From NCBI GenBank assembly GCA_963674835.2, contig CAXXKC010000003.1, positions 2,790,001 to 2,854,000 on the forward strand: a DNA stretch of 64,000 bases, in the 5' to 3' direction. This document shows, in pieces, positions 30,701-38,536 of this stretch (position 1 is the stretch's first letter; the number at the start of each line of letters is the position of its first letter). Both the position numbers and the translations under genes were made by a program. Under the pieces are notes generated by a model that had not been told where the DNA came from, did no database searches, and saw nothing but the letters and a program-made list of their open reading frames with translations. The DNA is from G963674835 sp963674835. Its GTDB lineage: Bacteria; Planctomycetota; Planctomycetia; Pirellulales; Thermoguttaceae.

Positions 30701-31683
30701 CGTTCCCACCACTTCGGATTCGCCGGATCGATTTCCACGACCTCTCGCAGCGACTCCGCTCGCGATCGCGGCGTCCGATCCGTCGCCAACACCACTAGTT
30801 GCACGCGACGCTCGACCAAAGGCTGCTTCAGCATCCTCGCCGCACGATCCGGTTGTGGCCACGGAATCATCCCGGCATGGGTCGCTTGGATCACCAGGTC
30901 GTACACGCCCTCTTGCTTCGGCAGCGGCACCTTCAGCGGAATGCTCGCACCCTCCCCCGCAACGAACGTGTGCTCCTCCGTCCAAAACTCGTTGGCGCTC
31001 CGGTTGCCCAGCGGATGTTCCACCGACCAGAGATCGTTCGTGCTCCGGGCAGGTATCAAACGCAGGGTCAGCCGCACCTTGCTCCCTGGATCCATCGGTA
31101 ACGAATGCGGCTCCACCTGGCCGCCGAGCACCTCTCCCGGCGCGAAGACCAAACAGCGCTGGTCCAATCGTACATGTAACGAATCGCCCGGCGTCCGCCG
31201 CACCGAGAGCCGGTTGCCCGTCTTGTCCAGGTCCGCGTTGTATTCGCGCTGAACGACGTCCGCCAAGGGAACCTCGATCCACGTGGGTCGCCCGTCATCG
31301 GGCGCGGCGGTCAGATACACCAACAACGTCGCCCGCAACGGCGCATCGACCGACACGTCGACGCCGTCGTAGCCGTGCGGACTGCGCTCCACCACGTTCA
31401 GCCGTCCGCCGTCCAACCACATCGAGCCCGACTCGTCGGCCTCCAGCCCCAACGGCTGCGGCTCCGAAAGCGTTCCGTCGCGAACCGCGATCGCCCCTCG
31501 CCACAGATACTCTGTCCCGCCTCCCCAGGCAATCCGTAGGCGCATCGTCTCCGCACCCGCCGTCGCGCACACCAAGCACAGCAGGCCGGCCATCACTAAC
31601 AGCCGGCATGTCCGCAGAGCCCGGGCGCGTGCCAGCGCGGCACTCCGCCGTGGTGATGTTCTCGGACCTCCTTGTCCGATCAT
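27724..31683 (-). CDS. Very large exported protein with GH-like TIM-barrel centre and C-terminal carbohydrate-binding-like domain
   Basis: A 1319-residue exported protein. A long N-terminal tail (about 28 residues) precedes a signal-peptide core (LLVMAGLLCLVCATAGA). Residues about 45-500 are beta-rich with several Ig-like or sandwich domains. Residues about 550-900 look like a glycoside hydrolase TIM barrel (GGTRLVEYLNHVGHSGLMLS, EMLFRLFDREGLQLIPALEF, YAGHGSFTGLAVQLSGEGYA). A region near 1115-1215 resembles a discoidin or carbohydrate-binding sandwich (NGDFEQAGGAQEAIPGWLTS, SVRMSSNGTVVSLVSQPFES, VRFDLIGPGEVWIDDVRLSS). The C terminus has a short Pro-rich tail. It probably binds and processes an external polymer. 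GGGACGG before ATG 31683 supports the start. No catalytic residues can be assigned. Confidence 0.72.
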   Translation of the reverse strand: MIGQGGPRTSPRRSAALARARALRTCRLLVMAGLLCLVCATAGAETMRLRIAWGGGTEYLWRGAIAVRDGTLSEPQPLGLEADESGSMWLDGGRLNVVERSPHGYDGVDVSVDAPLRATLLVYLTAAPDDGRPTWIEVPLADVVQREYNADLDKTGNRLSVRRTPGDSLHVRLDQRCLVFAPGEVLGGQVEPHSLPMDPGSKVRLTLRLIPARSTNDLWSVEHPLGNRSANEFWTEEHTFVAGEGASIPLKVPLPKQEGVYDLVIQATHAGMIPWPQPDRAARMLKQPLVERRVQLVVLATDRTPRSRAESLREVVEIDPANPKWWERFATLPQLAKLSRMWKGPLSHGRLASRKLAVGEVAQLAPSPKNGEASWEAYTLPINRTGLPHILEVDYPSDVPQTLGISIIEPNGAGAVVPIGLDSGIDQTETVVRDARPPEWLRHRIIFWPQTKAPIVLISNRRSDKPGMYGKIRVLDGWEHLPPAFAAEEGPPARLWAGYMDRPLFPENFGATEAPDSPSELSVDDWRTFYEGGTRLVEYLNHVGHSGLMLSVLADGSTIYPSKLVVATPRYDTGAFLATGQDPVRKDVLEMLFRLFDREGLQLIPALEFSSPLPELEAIVRAGGPASEGVQWVGADGRLWQQVHPPVQGMAPYYNLLNPQVQESMLAVIREVITRYAGHGSFTGLAVQLSGEGYAQLPGPGWGMDDATIAQFERDTRIDVPGRGPGRFGQRAQFLTGAGSQAWLQWRGAQVARFYGRVRDELQAARPGACVYLAGAHFFSGEERAAELMPVLPQRMSLSEVMLRAGIDVQQYRRQAGLVLLRSETMVPEWSLTDLAVNQELSQMPDWDRLFQGLPKTGSLFFQKPQEVRLASFDEKSPYRPTYTWLATQPLPSGIQNRRRFAHALAALDVRAIFDGGWELSMGQEGTLKDLIAIYRRLPAVAFEPVGDLAESQPVAVRVATHENRTWVYAVNDAPFASELRVRVTAPAGCQMEDLSGTRRTTSLARDAEGTYWTVALGAYEMAAVRFSAPEVKLYDPKVTWPGAVYASLQKQIAELGDRAVALRSPPLLAALANGDFEQAGGAQEAIPGWLTSEGTGVVVGSSTSDKHSGSRSVRMSSNGTVVSLVSQPFESPRTGRLSLSVWLRTTDAAVQPQLSVAVEGRYRGMGFYRSAPAGRSGQAGKAVPPIPAQWKQFVVPINDLPLEGLSPLQVRFDLIGPGEVWIDDVRLSSLVFSDSERLELARLIAPADAKLQRGHVSDCMRLLESYWPRFLVNNVPLSEMPISRKSEPAAQPTTSPQEIPAKGFLGRMKEILPEKLRF

Positions 31684-32131
31684 CGTCCGTCCCGCATCAG
31701 TCGGCTAAATGCATCCTACGAGGCAAAACGCATCCAGCGACGTGCCGCTCAGCCGGTGCCCGCGGCGCGCCCCCAACGGATCGTTATGCCTCCCATGGTG
31801 TTGTCGAGTGACGATCAACACCCTCCGCCCATAAACCGCGGGATTATAGCCAGAAATCGCTTTCCCGACCTATGCCGGATTCCAAACGCCCCCCTCAACC
31901 GACATCCCACCACTCTCGCCAACCCCACACCACCCCATCCATCGCTCGCAGGCTATACCACCGCACATCACCCCAATACCTAGCTCGCCCCAACATACCC
32001 ACCCGCGTTCACCCTCGTCCCACCTCGTAGGTTATGCTTCAGCATAACACCCTAACCACCAACTCACCCCAACGCCCCACCATCGCATCACTCCATCTAT
32101 AAGATAGACGATCTACATAAGATATACAAAA
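31684..32131. other. C-rich, gene-free gap with an AT-rich end
   Basis: This 448-bp gap lies between two minus-strand genes. From about 31880 to 32098 the plus strand is very C-rich and G-poor (runs such as CCACCACTC and CACCCCATCC). It ends in an AT-rich tip (32092-32131) with two ATAAGATA copies at 32099-32106 and 32117-32124. It also contains the 22-bp palindromic element at 32027. Confidence 0.55.
32027..32048. repeat. GTAG-GTTATGCTTCAGCATAAC palindrome, copy 1
   Basis: GTTATGCT and AGCATAAC form an 8-bp perfect palindrome with TC between them, preceded by GTAG. Equivalent copies are at 33395-33416 and 43366-43387. Confidence 0.75.
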
Positions 32132-33346
32132 TCACTCCACCCCATAAACCAGCCTAGGCTCAAGCCGCTCCAAATCGTCAGCCCGGCGCGACAGGATCCC
32201 CTCCCGACCAGCCCCCAAAGCCGACTCCAGCAACTCGACGATCTCCGGGCAGCGACGCGAAACGTCGTTGAACTCCCACCGGTCGTCCGGTTTGAGGTAC
32301 AGTTCCGGCTCCTCCCCAAAACGGCCGTACCAAGCCGGCGTGACAATTGCCGCAGAATCCCCGGGTGCCCCAATACACAACCGGTCCCGCACTTGGTCCA
32401 CCTCGTCTCGAACCAAGGGCAACAGACTCCGGCCGCGCCCCCAGCCCGGCCGATTGCCAATCTCCCACCAATCCAACAGCGTCGCCCAAACGTCGGCCGG
32501 CTCAATGAGCGCCCCGCTCCGTGCCGCTGCGCCGGCGCCATCCGGAAATCGCAGCATCACCGGCACATGCAACAACTCGCCGTAGCCGACCGAGTTACCT
32601 CCAACGTGCAGGTGCTCGCCCAATGGAAACCCGCGCCCCGCCATCAGCGTCAACTGGGTCGCCTTGCCCACCTCGCTCTCGTCCAGCCAATCCAGCAACG
32701 CCCCGAGGCACGTGTCCAACAGGGTCACCTGTCCGGCGTACGACTGGGTGATGCCCAGAAGCCGGTCCGGGTCATAATCCCCTTCCAGAACCAGCGATGG
32801 CACCTCTGCTCCTTCAGGCGGCGGTGGATCCTCGTCGGCCGCGTACTGGGCTCGCAATGCGTACGGCGCGTCCCACGTCCTTGTCAGGCTGCCCAAATGG
32901 CACCACAGCAGCAACGGCTCCGCAGCCTTCTCCAGCCAATCGACCAGTTCCGCAAAACAGCGCGCCAGATGCGTTTCGTCCCACGCGCCGGCCGGTCCCA
33001 TCGCCGCAACTGTTGGAAGCGCCAGCCGCTGCTGAAACCCTTGACCGAGCCGATGCGACAGCACGTCCGCTTCGTCGCTGGCCAATGTCGTGGCCACGCC
33101 CCGGCTCGAGATCATCGCCGCAAGCGCGTTCTGTGGCGACTCTTCCTCGTGCGGCTCCAGCGCGTGCCGTCCGAGCCAATGGGATCGATAGAGCAGATCC
33201 AGCCTTGGGCTGTCCAGCCAGTACTGGTCCAGCAAGAACGCCTCCGTCGCCAACCGGTCCAACGACGGCGTCTCGATCCAGCTATTCCCGTACGCCCCCA
33301 CATAGCCGCTGTGGAGTCCATCCAACACCAAGCATAGAGAATTCAT
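32132..33346 (-). CDS. Sulfatase/alkaline phosphatase-fold protein without the formylglycine residue
   Basis: A 404-residue protein with the alkaline phosphatase-superfamily layout of sulfatases. The start MNSLCLVLDGLHSGYVGAYG carries the first metal Asp (Asp9) but lacks the second Asp usual in DD/DT-L/RADHLG. TPSLDRLATEA matches the sulfatase TPNLDRLA segment. Where C/S-x-P-S-R should give the formylglycine nucleophile, the sequence is LDSPR (residues 44-48), so neither Cys nor Ser is in place. Later motifs (HLHVGGNSVGYGELLHVPVM) fit the family's G-x-x-G-K/H metal region. There is no signal peptide, so it is cytoplasmic or an enzyme of a different phosphate ester. Its place at the start of the polysaccharide cluster suggests a sugar-binding or regulatory role. 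Confidence 0.7.
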   Translation of the reverse strand: MNSLCLVLDGLHSGYVGAYGNSWIETPSLDRLATEAFLLDQYWLDSPRLDLLYRSHWLGRHALEPHEEESPQNALAAMISSRGVATTLASDEADVLSHRLGQGFQQRLALPTVAAMGPAGAWDETHLARCFAELVDWLEKAAEPLLLWCHLGSLTRTWDAPYALRAQYAADEDPPPPEGAEVPSLVLEGDYDPDRLLGITQSYAGQVTLLDTCLGALLDWLDESEVGKATQLTLMAGRGFPLGEHLHVGGNSVGYGELLHVPVMLRFPDGAGAAARSGALIEPADVWATLLDWWEIGNRPGWGRGRSLLPLVRDEVDQVRDRLCIGAPGDSAAIVTPAWYGRFGEEPELYLKPDDRWEFNDVSRRCPEIVELLESALGAGREGILSRRADDLERLEPRLVYGVE

Positions 33347-33394
33347 CCCCCGATTGTAGAACAGCGCCCGGTCAGTAGGGAATAGGCCCTCCCC

Positions 33395-33416
33395 GTAGGT
33401 TATACTTCAGCATAAC
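33395..33416. repeat. GTAG-GTTATACTTCAGCATAAC palindrome, copy 2
   Basis: Same element as at 32027 with one change (A for G in the left arm), in the 115-bp gap between the sulfatase-like gene and the sugar transferase gene. Confidence 0.75.
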
Positions 33417-33461
33417 AAACCCCACCGGGCCGCGCCCCTTGAAACGCCGCTCGCGCCCCTC

Positions 33462-34349
33462 TCAATACGCCCCGCGTCCCGTCAGCACACACCAGGGCGT
33501 CTTCAGCAACAGCCATAGATCGGTGGCGACACTCTGGTTCTGCACGTACCAAAGATCCATGCGAACCCACTCCTTGAAACCGATCTCCGACCTGCCGCTC
33601 ACCTGCCACAGACAGGTCAGCCCGGGCGTCACCGACAGCCGGCGCCGCTGCCACGGCTCGTATCGGGCCACCTCCTTCGAGATCGGCGGCCGGGGCCCGA
33701 CCAGCGACATCTCGCCCAGAAGCACGTTCACCAATTGGGGCGTCTCGTCCAAGCTCGTCACACGGAGCAGCCGTCCCAACCGCGTCACCCGTGGATCCCG
33801 ACGGTTCTTGAAGATCGGGCCGTCCTTCTCGTTGACGACCTCGCCCAGCCGGCGATCCGCGTCCACCCGCATTGTCCGGAACTTGTACATGGTGAACGGT
33901 CGGCCGCCGCTCCCAAGCCGCGTCTGGCGATAGATCGGCTTACCGCGGGTCGTGATGAGCAGAACGAGATACACGCCCAGCAGGATCGGCGAAAACACCA
34001 ACAACAGCGCTGCGGCTCCCGCGATGTCGATCGCCCGCTTGACCGTTCGGTAACCCTCCGACCGATTCCCTTCCACTTCCACCACCGCACAGCCTTGCGC
34101 TAGTCCATGCTGGAATACCGAGGGGCGACGTCCCCGCACCGGGCGGATCCGAGGCCGAGACCGCACGACGGTCGGCTCATCCGTCTTCGGAACCACGCAA
34201 GGCACCGCTTCCACCGACGGCGACGCAACAACCCGAAGCAACGGTATCGTCGCCGTGCTTTCGTGCATGCCTGTCGGCATACCACCGGATTCCGAAACCG
34301 GTTCCGCGATCTCACTCCAGAACATCGACGAACTTGGACAAACACTCAT
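33462..34349 (-). CDS. Initiating sugar transferase (undecaprenyl-phosphate sugar phosphotransferase, WcaJ/WbaP C-terminal type)
   Basis: A 295-residue protein that transfers the first sugar-1-phosphate to undecaprenyl phosphate. After an extended, low-conservation N terminus, one membrane helix (IDIAGAAALLLVFSPILLGV) precedes the bacterial sugar transferase domain with FRTMRVDADRR, DETPQLVNVLLGEMSLVGPR and PGLTCLWQVSGRSEIGFKEW. The usual four-helix N-terminal half of WbaP is absent. ATG 34349 has GAGGGG upstream. The stop of the Wzz gene is only 2 nt upstream, so the two genes are translated as one unit. It is the entry step of the exopolysaccharide locus spanning about 33.4-41.5 kb. Confidence 0.9.
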   Translation of the reverse strand: MSVCPSSSMFWSEIAEPVSESGGMPTGMHESTATIPLLRVVASPSVEAVPCVVPKTDEPTVVRSRPRIRPVRGRRPSVFQHGLAQGCAVVEVEGNRSEGYRTVKRAIDIAGAAALLLVFSPILLGVYLVLLITTRGKPIYRQTRLGSGGRPFTMYKFRTMRVDADRRLGEVVNEKDGPIFKNRRDPRVTRLGRLLRVTSLDETPQLVNVLLGEMSLVGPRPPISKEVARYEPWQRRRLSVTPGLTCLWQVSGRSEIGFKEWVRMDLWYVQNQSVATDLWLLLKTPWCVLTGRGAY

Positions 34350-34351
34350 GA

Positions 34352-35926
34352 TCACCCCTCGCAGTGAATCGCGTTCAACCGGAACAACGCTCGTTTCAGC
34401 GACAGAGCCTCGATCGGCATTGCGGGCCGCAACTTCCCGTTCATACCCGACTTCCCGTTCACACCTGATTTGCCATTCACACCTGCCTTGCCATTGACAT
34501 TCGCCGTCCCGTTGACACTCGCCTTCCCATTGACGCTCGGCACAATCTCCATCGGCTTGCAGGCCACTTCCACCGACGCCGGTGCGGCCATCGGCACCGT
34601 CAGCAGCAGCACGCCCGCACCCGTCAGCAGCCCGGCCGCCAGACCCATCAGCGCCAGCGCGACACGGCCCGGACCGATCGGATCGCTTCCCGTATCGGGC
34701 CGGTCGATCCGCGAGATGAGGCTCGCTGTGTTCGCGGTCGCCTGCGCCGTCCGCGCTTCTGCCAACTTGTCCTCAGCCCGCTGCAGCAGAGTCTTGCAGT
34801 TCTGCGTCTCCGCCACTTGGTTCGAGTACGACGCCCGCAGAGCAGCCAGATGAGCCATCCTCCCTGTGGTCTCTTTGAGCTGCCGCTCCAACAGCGCCAC
34901 ACGGTCCGTATTCAGCCGCAACTCAGCCTCGATACCCCGCACCGCTACCGGCAGTTCGTGGTTGAGGTTCTCGCGGATCTTGCTCTGAGCTTCCATGGCT
35001 GCAATCACCAGCGGATGATCCGCCGACATCTTCCCCTGCAGATTCGCTGCGTGAAGCTCGGCGTCCACCAGCCCGTCCTTCAGCCGTCGCAGCGCGGGCT
35101 GCGACTCCAGCAGCCGTCCCGGAGCCGCCAGCAACCGTTGCGGATCCTTCTGCGCCTCCTTCACCAGAACCAGCAGTTCCTCGTACACTACACGGTCGGC
35201 CTGGGCCTGCCGCAGCTCATTGCGAATCTCCGTCACCGTCCGGCGCAGCGAACTCTCGCCCGCGCTCGAATCGTGCAGTATCCGCAGTTCCGCCAGGTCG
35301 CTGCCCACTTCGGTCTCAATCTCGGCCAGTCGCGCGGTCGACGCCTTCAAGTCGGCGGCCGACAAGTTCACGGCTTTGACCAGTTCGTGAATCATGCTCT
35401 GCGCTTTCTCGTCGCGCAGTTGCTGAAACCCCGCCTCCAGACGCCCGGTGATCTCACTGGCCAGGGCAATCGCCCGGTCGCGGTCGTGGTCATGAACCTT
35501 CAAATAGAAGATCTCCGTCTTTCCGAATTCGGCACCCTTCGGCGGCACCAGCTTCACTGCGTCGCGCAGCTCGGCCACGTCGCGCGGGGTGGGCCACGCA
35601 TCCGTCACACTCGCGCCGGCCGGCGGACCCAACGCCTTCAAAGCCGCCCAAAGAACTCCGCGGCTCCGCGCCAACTCCAGAATCGTCTCCTGGACCGTTT
35701 TCATTTCCTCCGGCTGACGGAACTTGCCGGGACTCTCGGCCACTGTGCTCGCCTCGTTACGCACGATCAACGCCTGCGATGCCTCCCAAGTGTTCGGACG
35801 CACCAGTGCGTAGACCAATACCGAGATGCTGACCAGCGCCGCGGGCACAAGCCATCGCTTCGGATGGGCGGTCAACACGCCGATCAATTGCCGGGGACTG
35901 AAGGTTGCGTTTGTCGAGTGGTTCAT
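34352..35926 (-). CDS. Wzz-type polysaccharide chain-length determinant with C-terminal repeats
   Basis: A 524-residue inner-membrane protein. The first helix follows HPKRWLVPAALVSISVLVYA near residue 25, and a Wzz domain (RPNTWEASQALIVRNEAS) leads into a long coiled coil (about 100-420). A second helix (GRVALALMGLAAGLLTGAGV) is at about 440-460. The cytoplasmic tail then carries six hexapeptide units of the type V-N-G-K-x-x. No Walker motifs are present, so it is not a Wzc-type tyrosine kinase. It would control the length of the polysaccharide made by the neighbouring enzymes. ATG 35926 is chosen because the longer open frame to 36397 has no family features. It is 2 nt from the sugar transferase gene. 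Confidence 0.85.
   Translation of the reverse strand: MNHSTNATFSPRQLIGVLTAHPKRWLVPAALVSISVLVYALVRPNTWEASQALIVRNEASTVAESPGKFRQPEEMKTVQETILELARSRGVLWAALKALGPPAGASVTDAWPTPRDVAELRDAVKLVPPKGAEFGKTEIFYLKVHDHDRDRAIALASEITGRLEAGFQQLRDEKAQSMIHELVKAVNLSAADLKASTARLAEIETEVGSDLAELRILHDSSAGESSLRRTVTEIRNELRQAQADRVVYEELLVLVKEAQKDPQRLLAAPGRLLESQPALRRLKDGLVDAELHAANLQGKMSADHPLVIAAMEAQSKIRENLNHELPVAVRGIEAELRLNTDRVALLERQLKETTGRMAHLAALRASYSNQVAETQNCKTLLQRAEDKLAEARTAQATANTASLISRIDRPDTGSDPIGPGRVALALMGLAAGLLTGAGVLLLTVPMAAPASVEVACKPMEIVPSVNGKASVNGTANVNGKAGVNGKSGVNGKSGMNGKLRPAMPIEALSLKRALFRLNAIHCEG
34434..34541 (-). repeat. Six tandem 18-bp units coding VNGKxx hexapeptides
   Basis: Six exact-length 18-bp units (34434, 34452, 34470, 34488, 34506, 34524) lie within the Wzz gene and encode hexapeptides such as SVNGKA, NVNGKA, GVNGKS and GMNGKL. 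The units differ at synonymous and a few non-synonymous positions. Confidence 0.85.
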
Positions 35927-36290
35927 GAGCCGAATTTCCGGATGGATCGGAGGGGTTGTGGCGATGGTCGCGTCGGCGCGACCCTGTCGTGGTTCCTGAC
36001 AGAACGCAAACCCGATGCCAGCCGATTTCGCCCTGCTCCCAGCAACCGAACATGGAACGCAAAACCCTATTTTATGAGGCCTTCTGACGCGCGTCCCACC
36101 GCGCGGACCCCTCACTCGCCAGGGCGCCGCACCCGGCCGTGTTGCCCAAAGACAACGACGTGTTGCCTCCCCGCAGCACGGCCACCGGCAATCCCCGTCT
36201 TCACGCCCCACATCCGCCAAGAACGCATTTGCATCTTTGGCAATCTGACTGAGAGTTGATTGATACGAGAACCCTCTTCCGGAAGGATAC
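35927..36290. other. Divergent control region of the polysaccharide locus
   Basis: This 364-bp region between the Wzz gene (minus) and the GNAT gene (plus) must drive both arms of the cluster. No promoter or operator could be identified with confidence. Only a GGAAGG ribosome site before ATG 36291 is clear. Confidence 0.45.
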
Positions 36291-37538
36291 ATGCACGTCG
36301 TCCGATTCCACACCCTCGATGCGCTATCCCCATGGACAGGCGACTGGGATCGTCTGGCCCACGCCGTGCCGTTTCGCAGTTGGGCCTGGCTCAGCACTTG
36401 GTGGCGCCACTACGCCGTCGGGACCGATCCCCGCCGCCAGCCCAGACTGTTCGTCCTCGGCGTTTTCGACCACGCCTCGCACCTCGTCGCCATCGCCCCC
36501 TGGTACCTCCAGCCCACCGCGTCACAGGGCTGCTCGCTCCGCTTCCTCGGGTCAGGACAGGTCTGTTCCGACTACCTCACGGTCCTCTGCGAACGGTCGC
36601 GCGAAGACGAAGTCGCCGCGACCCTCGCCGAGTGGCTCTGCCACGCCGGCACCGCGCGCGGCAATCCGTCCACGCCCGACGAGTGCAACCGCTGGGACCT
36701 CTTCCACTGCACGGGCGTCGACCACCAAGATCCCATGGTTGGCACCCTACTGGACCACATGGCTCAACACGGCTGCACCGTGCATCGCCGGCCCGGCCCG
36801 AATTGCTGGCGCATCGAGCTACCCACCGGCTGGGACGAGTACCTGGCCCGTCTCTCCAGCAGTCATCGTCGCCAGCTCCGCCGCGCCGAGCGACTATTCC
36901 TCCACACCGGCCGCGCCGTGTTTCACAGCGTTCAACAGCACACCCAACTCGCCGACGCCCAGCAGATCCTCATCGATCTCCACCAGCGGCGACGGCAACA
37001 ACTGCACGAGCCCGGCTGCTTCAGTTCCAAGCTGTTCGAGGCCTTCCACCGCGACGTCATGCCCCAGCTCCTCTCTGCCGGCCAACTCCAGTTGCATTGG
37101 CTCGACTTCGACGGCCACCCTGCCGCGGTCGAGTACCACCTGGTCGGCGGTGGTGTTGTCTATGCCTACCAGTGTGGCATCGCACCCGACCTGTCCAAGG
37201 TCAGCCCCGGCGAGGTGATCCACCTGTTGACGGTCCGCAACGCAATCCAGTCCGGCTATCGCGCCTACGATTTCCTCCGCGGTGACGAGCCCTACAAGGC
37301 CCACTGGCGCGCGTGCCCCCGTCCCAGCCTCGACGTCCGCGTCGTGCCCCCCAGAACCTCCGCCCAGCTGCGGCTTGGTGTCTGGCGTGCAGGCAGCCGG
37401 GCCAAGCAATGGCTCAAGACCGGCTTGCGCCTGGTCACCAGCAGCCACGAGGAACGCCCCTCGCACCCGTGCCCGGATTCCCAACCGCATCCCGACCGGC
37501 CCGAAACGTCCGATTCCGCTGTCGTCTCCAAACCCTGA
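36291..37538 (+). CDS. FemAB/CelD-like GNAT acyltransferase of the exopolysaccharide locus
   Basis: A 415-residue protein of the same branch as the one at 3373. VPFRSWAWLSTWWRHYAVG opens the domain, and PSLDVRVVPP follows the core. The segment QLHWLDFDGHPAAVEYHLVG with GVVYAYQCGIAPDLSKVSPG and IQSGYRAYDFLRGDEPYKAH is the C-terminal acyl-CoA-binding half. Such proteins commonly transfer an acyl or aminoacyl group to an exported polymer. Its C terminus has a charged Pro/Ser-rich tail of about 30 residues. GGAAGG precedes the start. It is followed 21 nt later by the deacetylase gene, so an operon with it is likely. Confidence 0.85.
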   Translation: MHVVRFHTLDALSPWTGDWDRLAHAVPFRSWAWLSTWWRHYAVGTDPRRQPRLFVLGVFDHASHLVAIAPWYLQPTASQGCSLRFLGSGQVCSDYLTVLCERSREDEVAATLAEWLCHAGTARGNPSTPDECNRWDLFHCTGVDHQDPMVGTLLDHMAQHGCTVHRRPGPNCWRIELPTGWDEYLARLSSSHRRQLRRAERLFLHTGRAVFHSVQQHTQLADAQQILIDLHQRRRQQLHEPGCFSSKLFEAFHRDVMPQLLSAGQLQLHWLDFDGHPAAVEYHLVGGGVVYAYQCGIAPDLSKVSPGEVIHLLTVRNAIQSGYRAYDFLRGDEPYKAHWRACPRPSLDVRVVPPRTSAQLRLGVWRAGSRAKQWLKTGLRLVTSSHEERPSHPCPDSQPHPDRPETSDSAVVSKP

Positions 37539-37559
37539 ACACCGACTCCGCACAGTCAT

Positions 37560-38405
37560 ATGCCTTCCTGGAAATCGCTTCTCCTGCATTTGTACTACTA
37601 CGGCTCGGTGCCGTACCGATGGTGGAAGACGGTCCAGGCCATCGCCGAACATCGCCTTCCCATCGCCGTGCTCTTCTACCACCGCGTCGCCGACGACGCC
37701 CTCACTCCCTGGACGCTACCCAACCGCGAGTTCGCCAGGCACATCCGCTGGCTGGCCGATCATTTCCAGATGATCTCCCTCGAAGAAGTCCAGCGCCGTA
37801 TTCGCACCGGCGACAGCACGCAGCCCGCCGTGAGCATCACCTTCGACGACGGTTATGCCGAGAACTGCCACCAGGCAATTCCCTTGCTGATCAAAGAGGG
37901 AATCCCCTGCACGTACTTTGCCACACTCCGCAACGTGCTCAACGGCAATCCCTTCGAGCACGATCTGGCGATGGGGCTCCGCTGCCCACCCAACAATCTC
38001 GAACAACTGCGAGCCATGGCCGACGCCGGAATCGAAATCGGTGCCCACACCTACACGCACGCCGACTTGGGACGCGTCACCGACCAGCGCCAGCTCTACC
38101 GCGAGGTCGTCACCGCCGGTCGCGAACTGGAACAACTCGTCGGCTGCCCGGTCCGCTACTTCGCCTTCCCGCTGGGACGGCTCGCCAACCTCAATGCGCA
38201 AGCCTTCCAAATGGCCCGCGACGCCGGCTACCAAGCCGTCTGCTCGGCCTACGGCGGCTACAACCTCCCCGGCGGCGACAGCTTCCACATCAGGCGCGTT
38301 TGTGTCGACGATATGATCCGCCTGAAGAACCGCTCCACGATCGATCCCCGCAAACTCAACGTACCCTCGTTCTCCTGGGAGCCCATACCCGAATGTGTCG
38401 GATGA
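37560..38405 (+). CDS. Polysaccharide deacetylase (NodB domain, CE4)
   Basis: A 281-residue CE4 esterase-like protein. The NodB metal and base motif is TFDDGYAEN (Asp96-Asp97), and the second metal-binding motif is GAHTYTHADL (His163 and His167). The later motif FAFPLGRLANLNAQAF corresponds to the arginine- and histidine-containing strands of the fold. It removes N- or O-acetyl groups from glycan. The N terminus is not a classical signal peptide, and an uncleaved or cytoplasmic location is possible. It is 21 nt after the GNAT gene. An acyltransferase and a deacetylase side by side suggest post-polymer tailoring. Confidence 0.9.
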   Translation: MPSWKSLLLHLYYYGSVPYRWWKTVQAIAEHRLPIAVLFYHRVADDALTPWTLPNREFARHIRWLADHFQMISLEEVQRRIRTGDSTQPAVSITFDDGYAENCHQAIPLLIKEGIPCTYFATLRNVLNGNPFEHDLAMGLRCPPNNLEQLRAMADAGIEIGAHTYTHADLGRVTDQRQLYREVVTAGRELEQLVGCPVRYFAFPLGRLANLNAQAFQMARDAGYQAVCSAYGGYNLPGGDSFHIRRVCVDDMIRLKNRSTIDPRKLNVPSFSWEPIPECVG

Positions 38406-38447
38406 CCATCCACTCAACCCCTCGCCCACGCGCGGCGTCTCGCATCA

Positions 38448-38488
38448 CTCCCCTCGCCCGCTTGCGGGAGAGGGGCCGGGGGTAAGGG
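38448..38488. repeat. REP-like GC-rich dispersed element, copy 2
   Basis: CTCCCCTCGCCCGC-TT-GCGGGAGAGGGG with a GGGTAAGGG tail. It is a close relative of copy 1 at 3255-3295. It lies 89 bp before the flippase gene, which itself contains copy 3. Confidence 0.65.
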
Positions 38489-38536
38489 CGGCATGACACC
38501 GCCAAACGCCTTGACCACCCAATCCCAGCCACCCCG

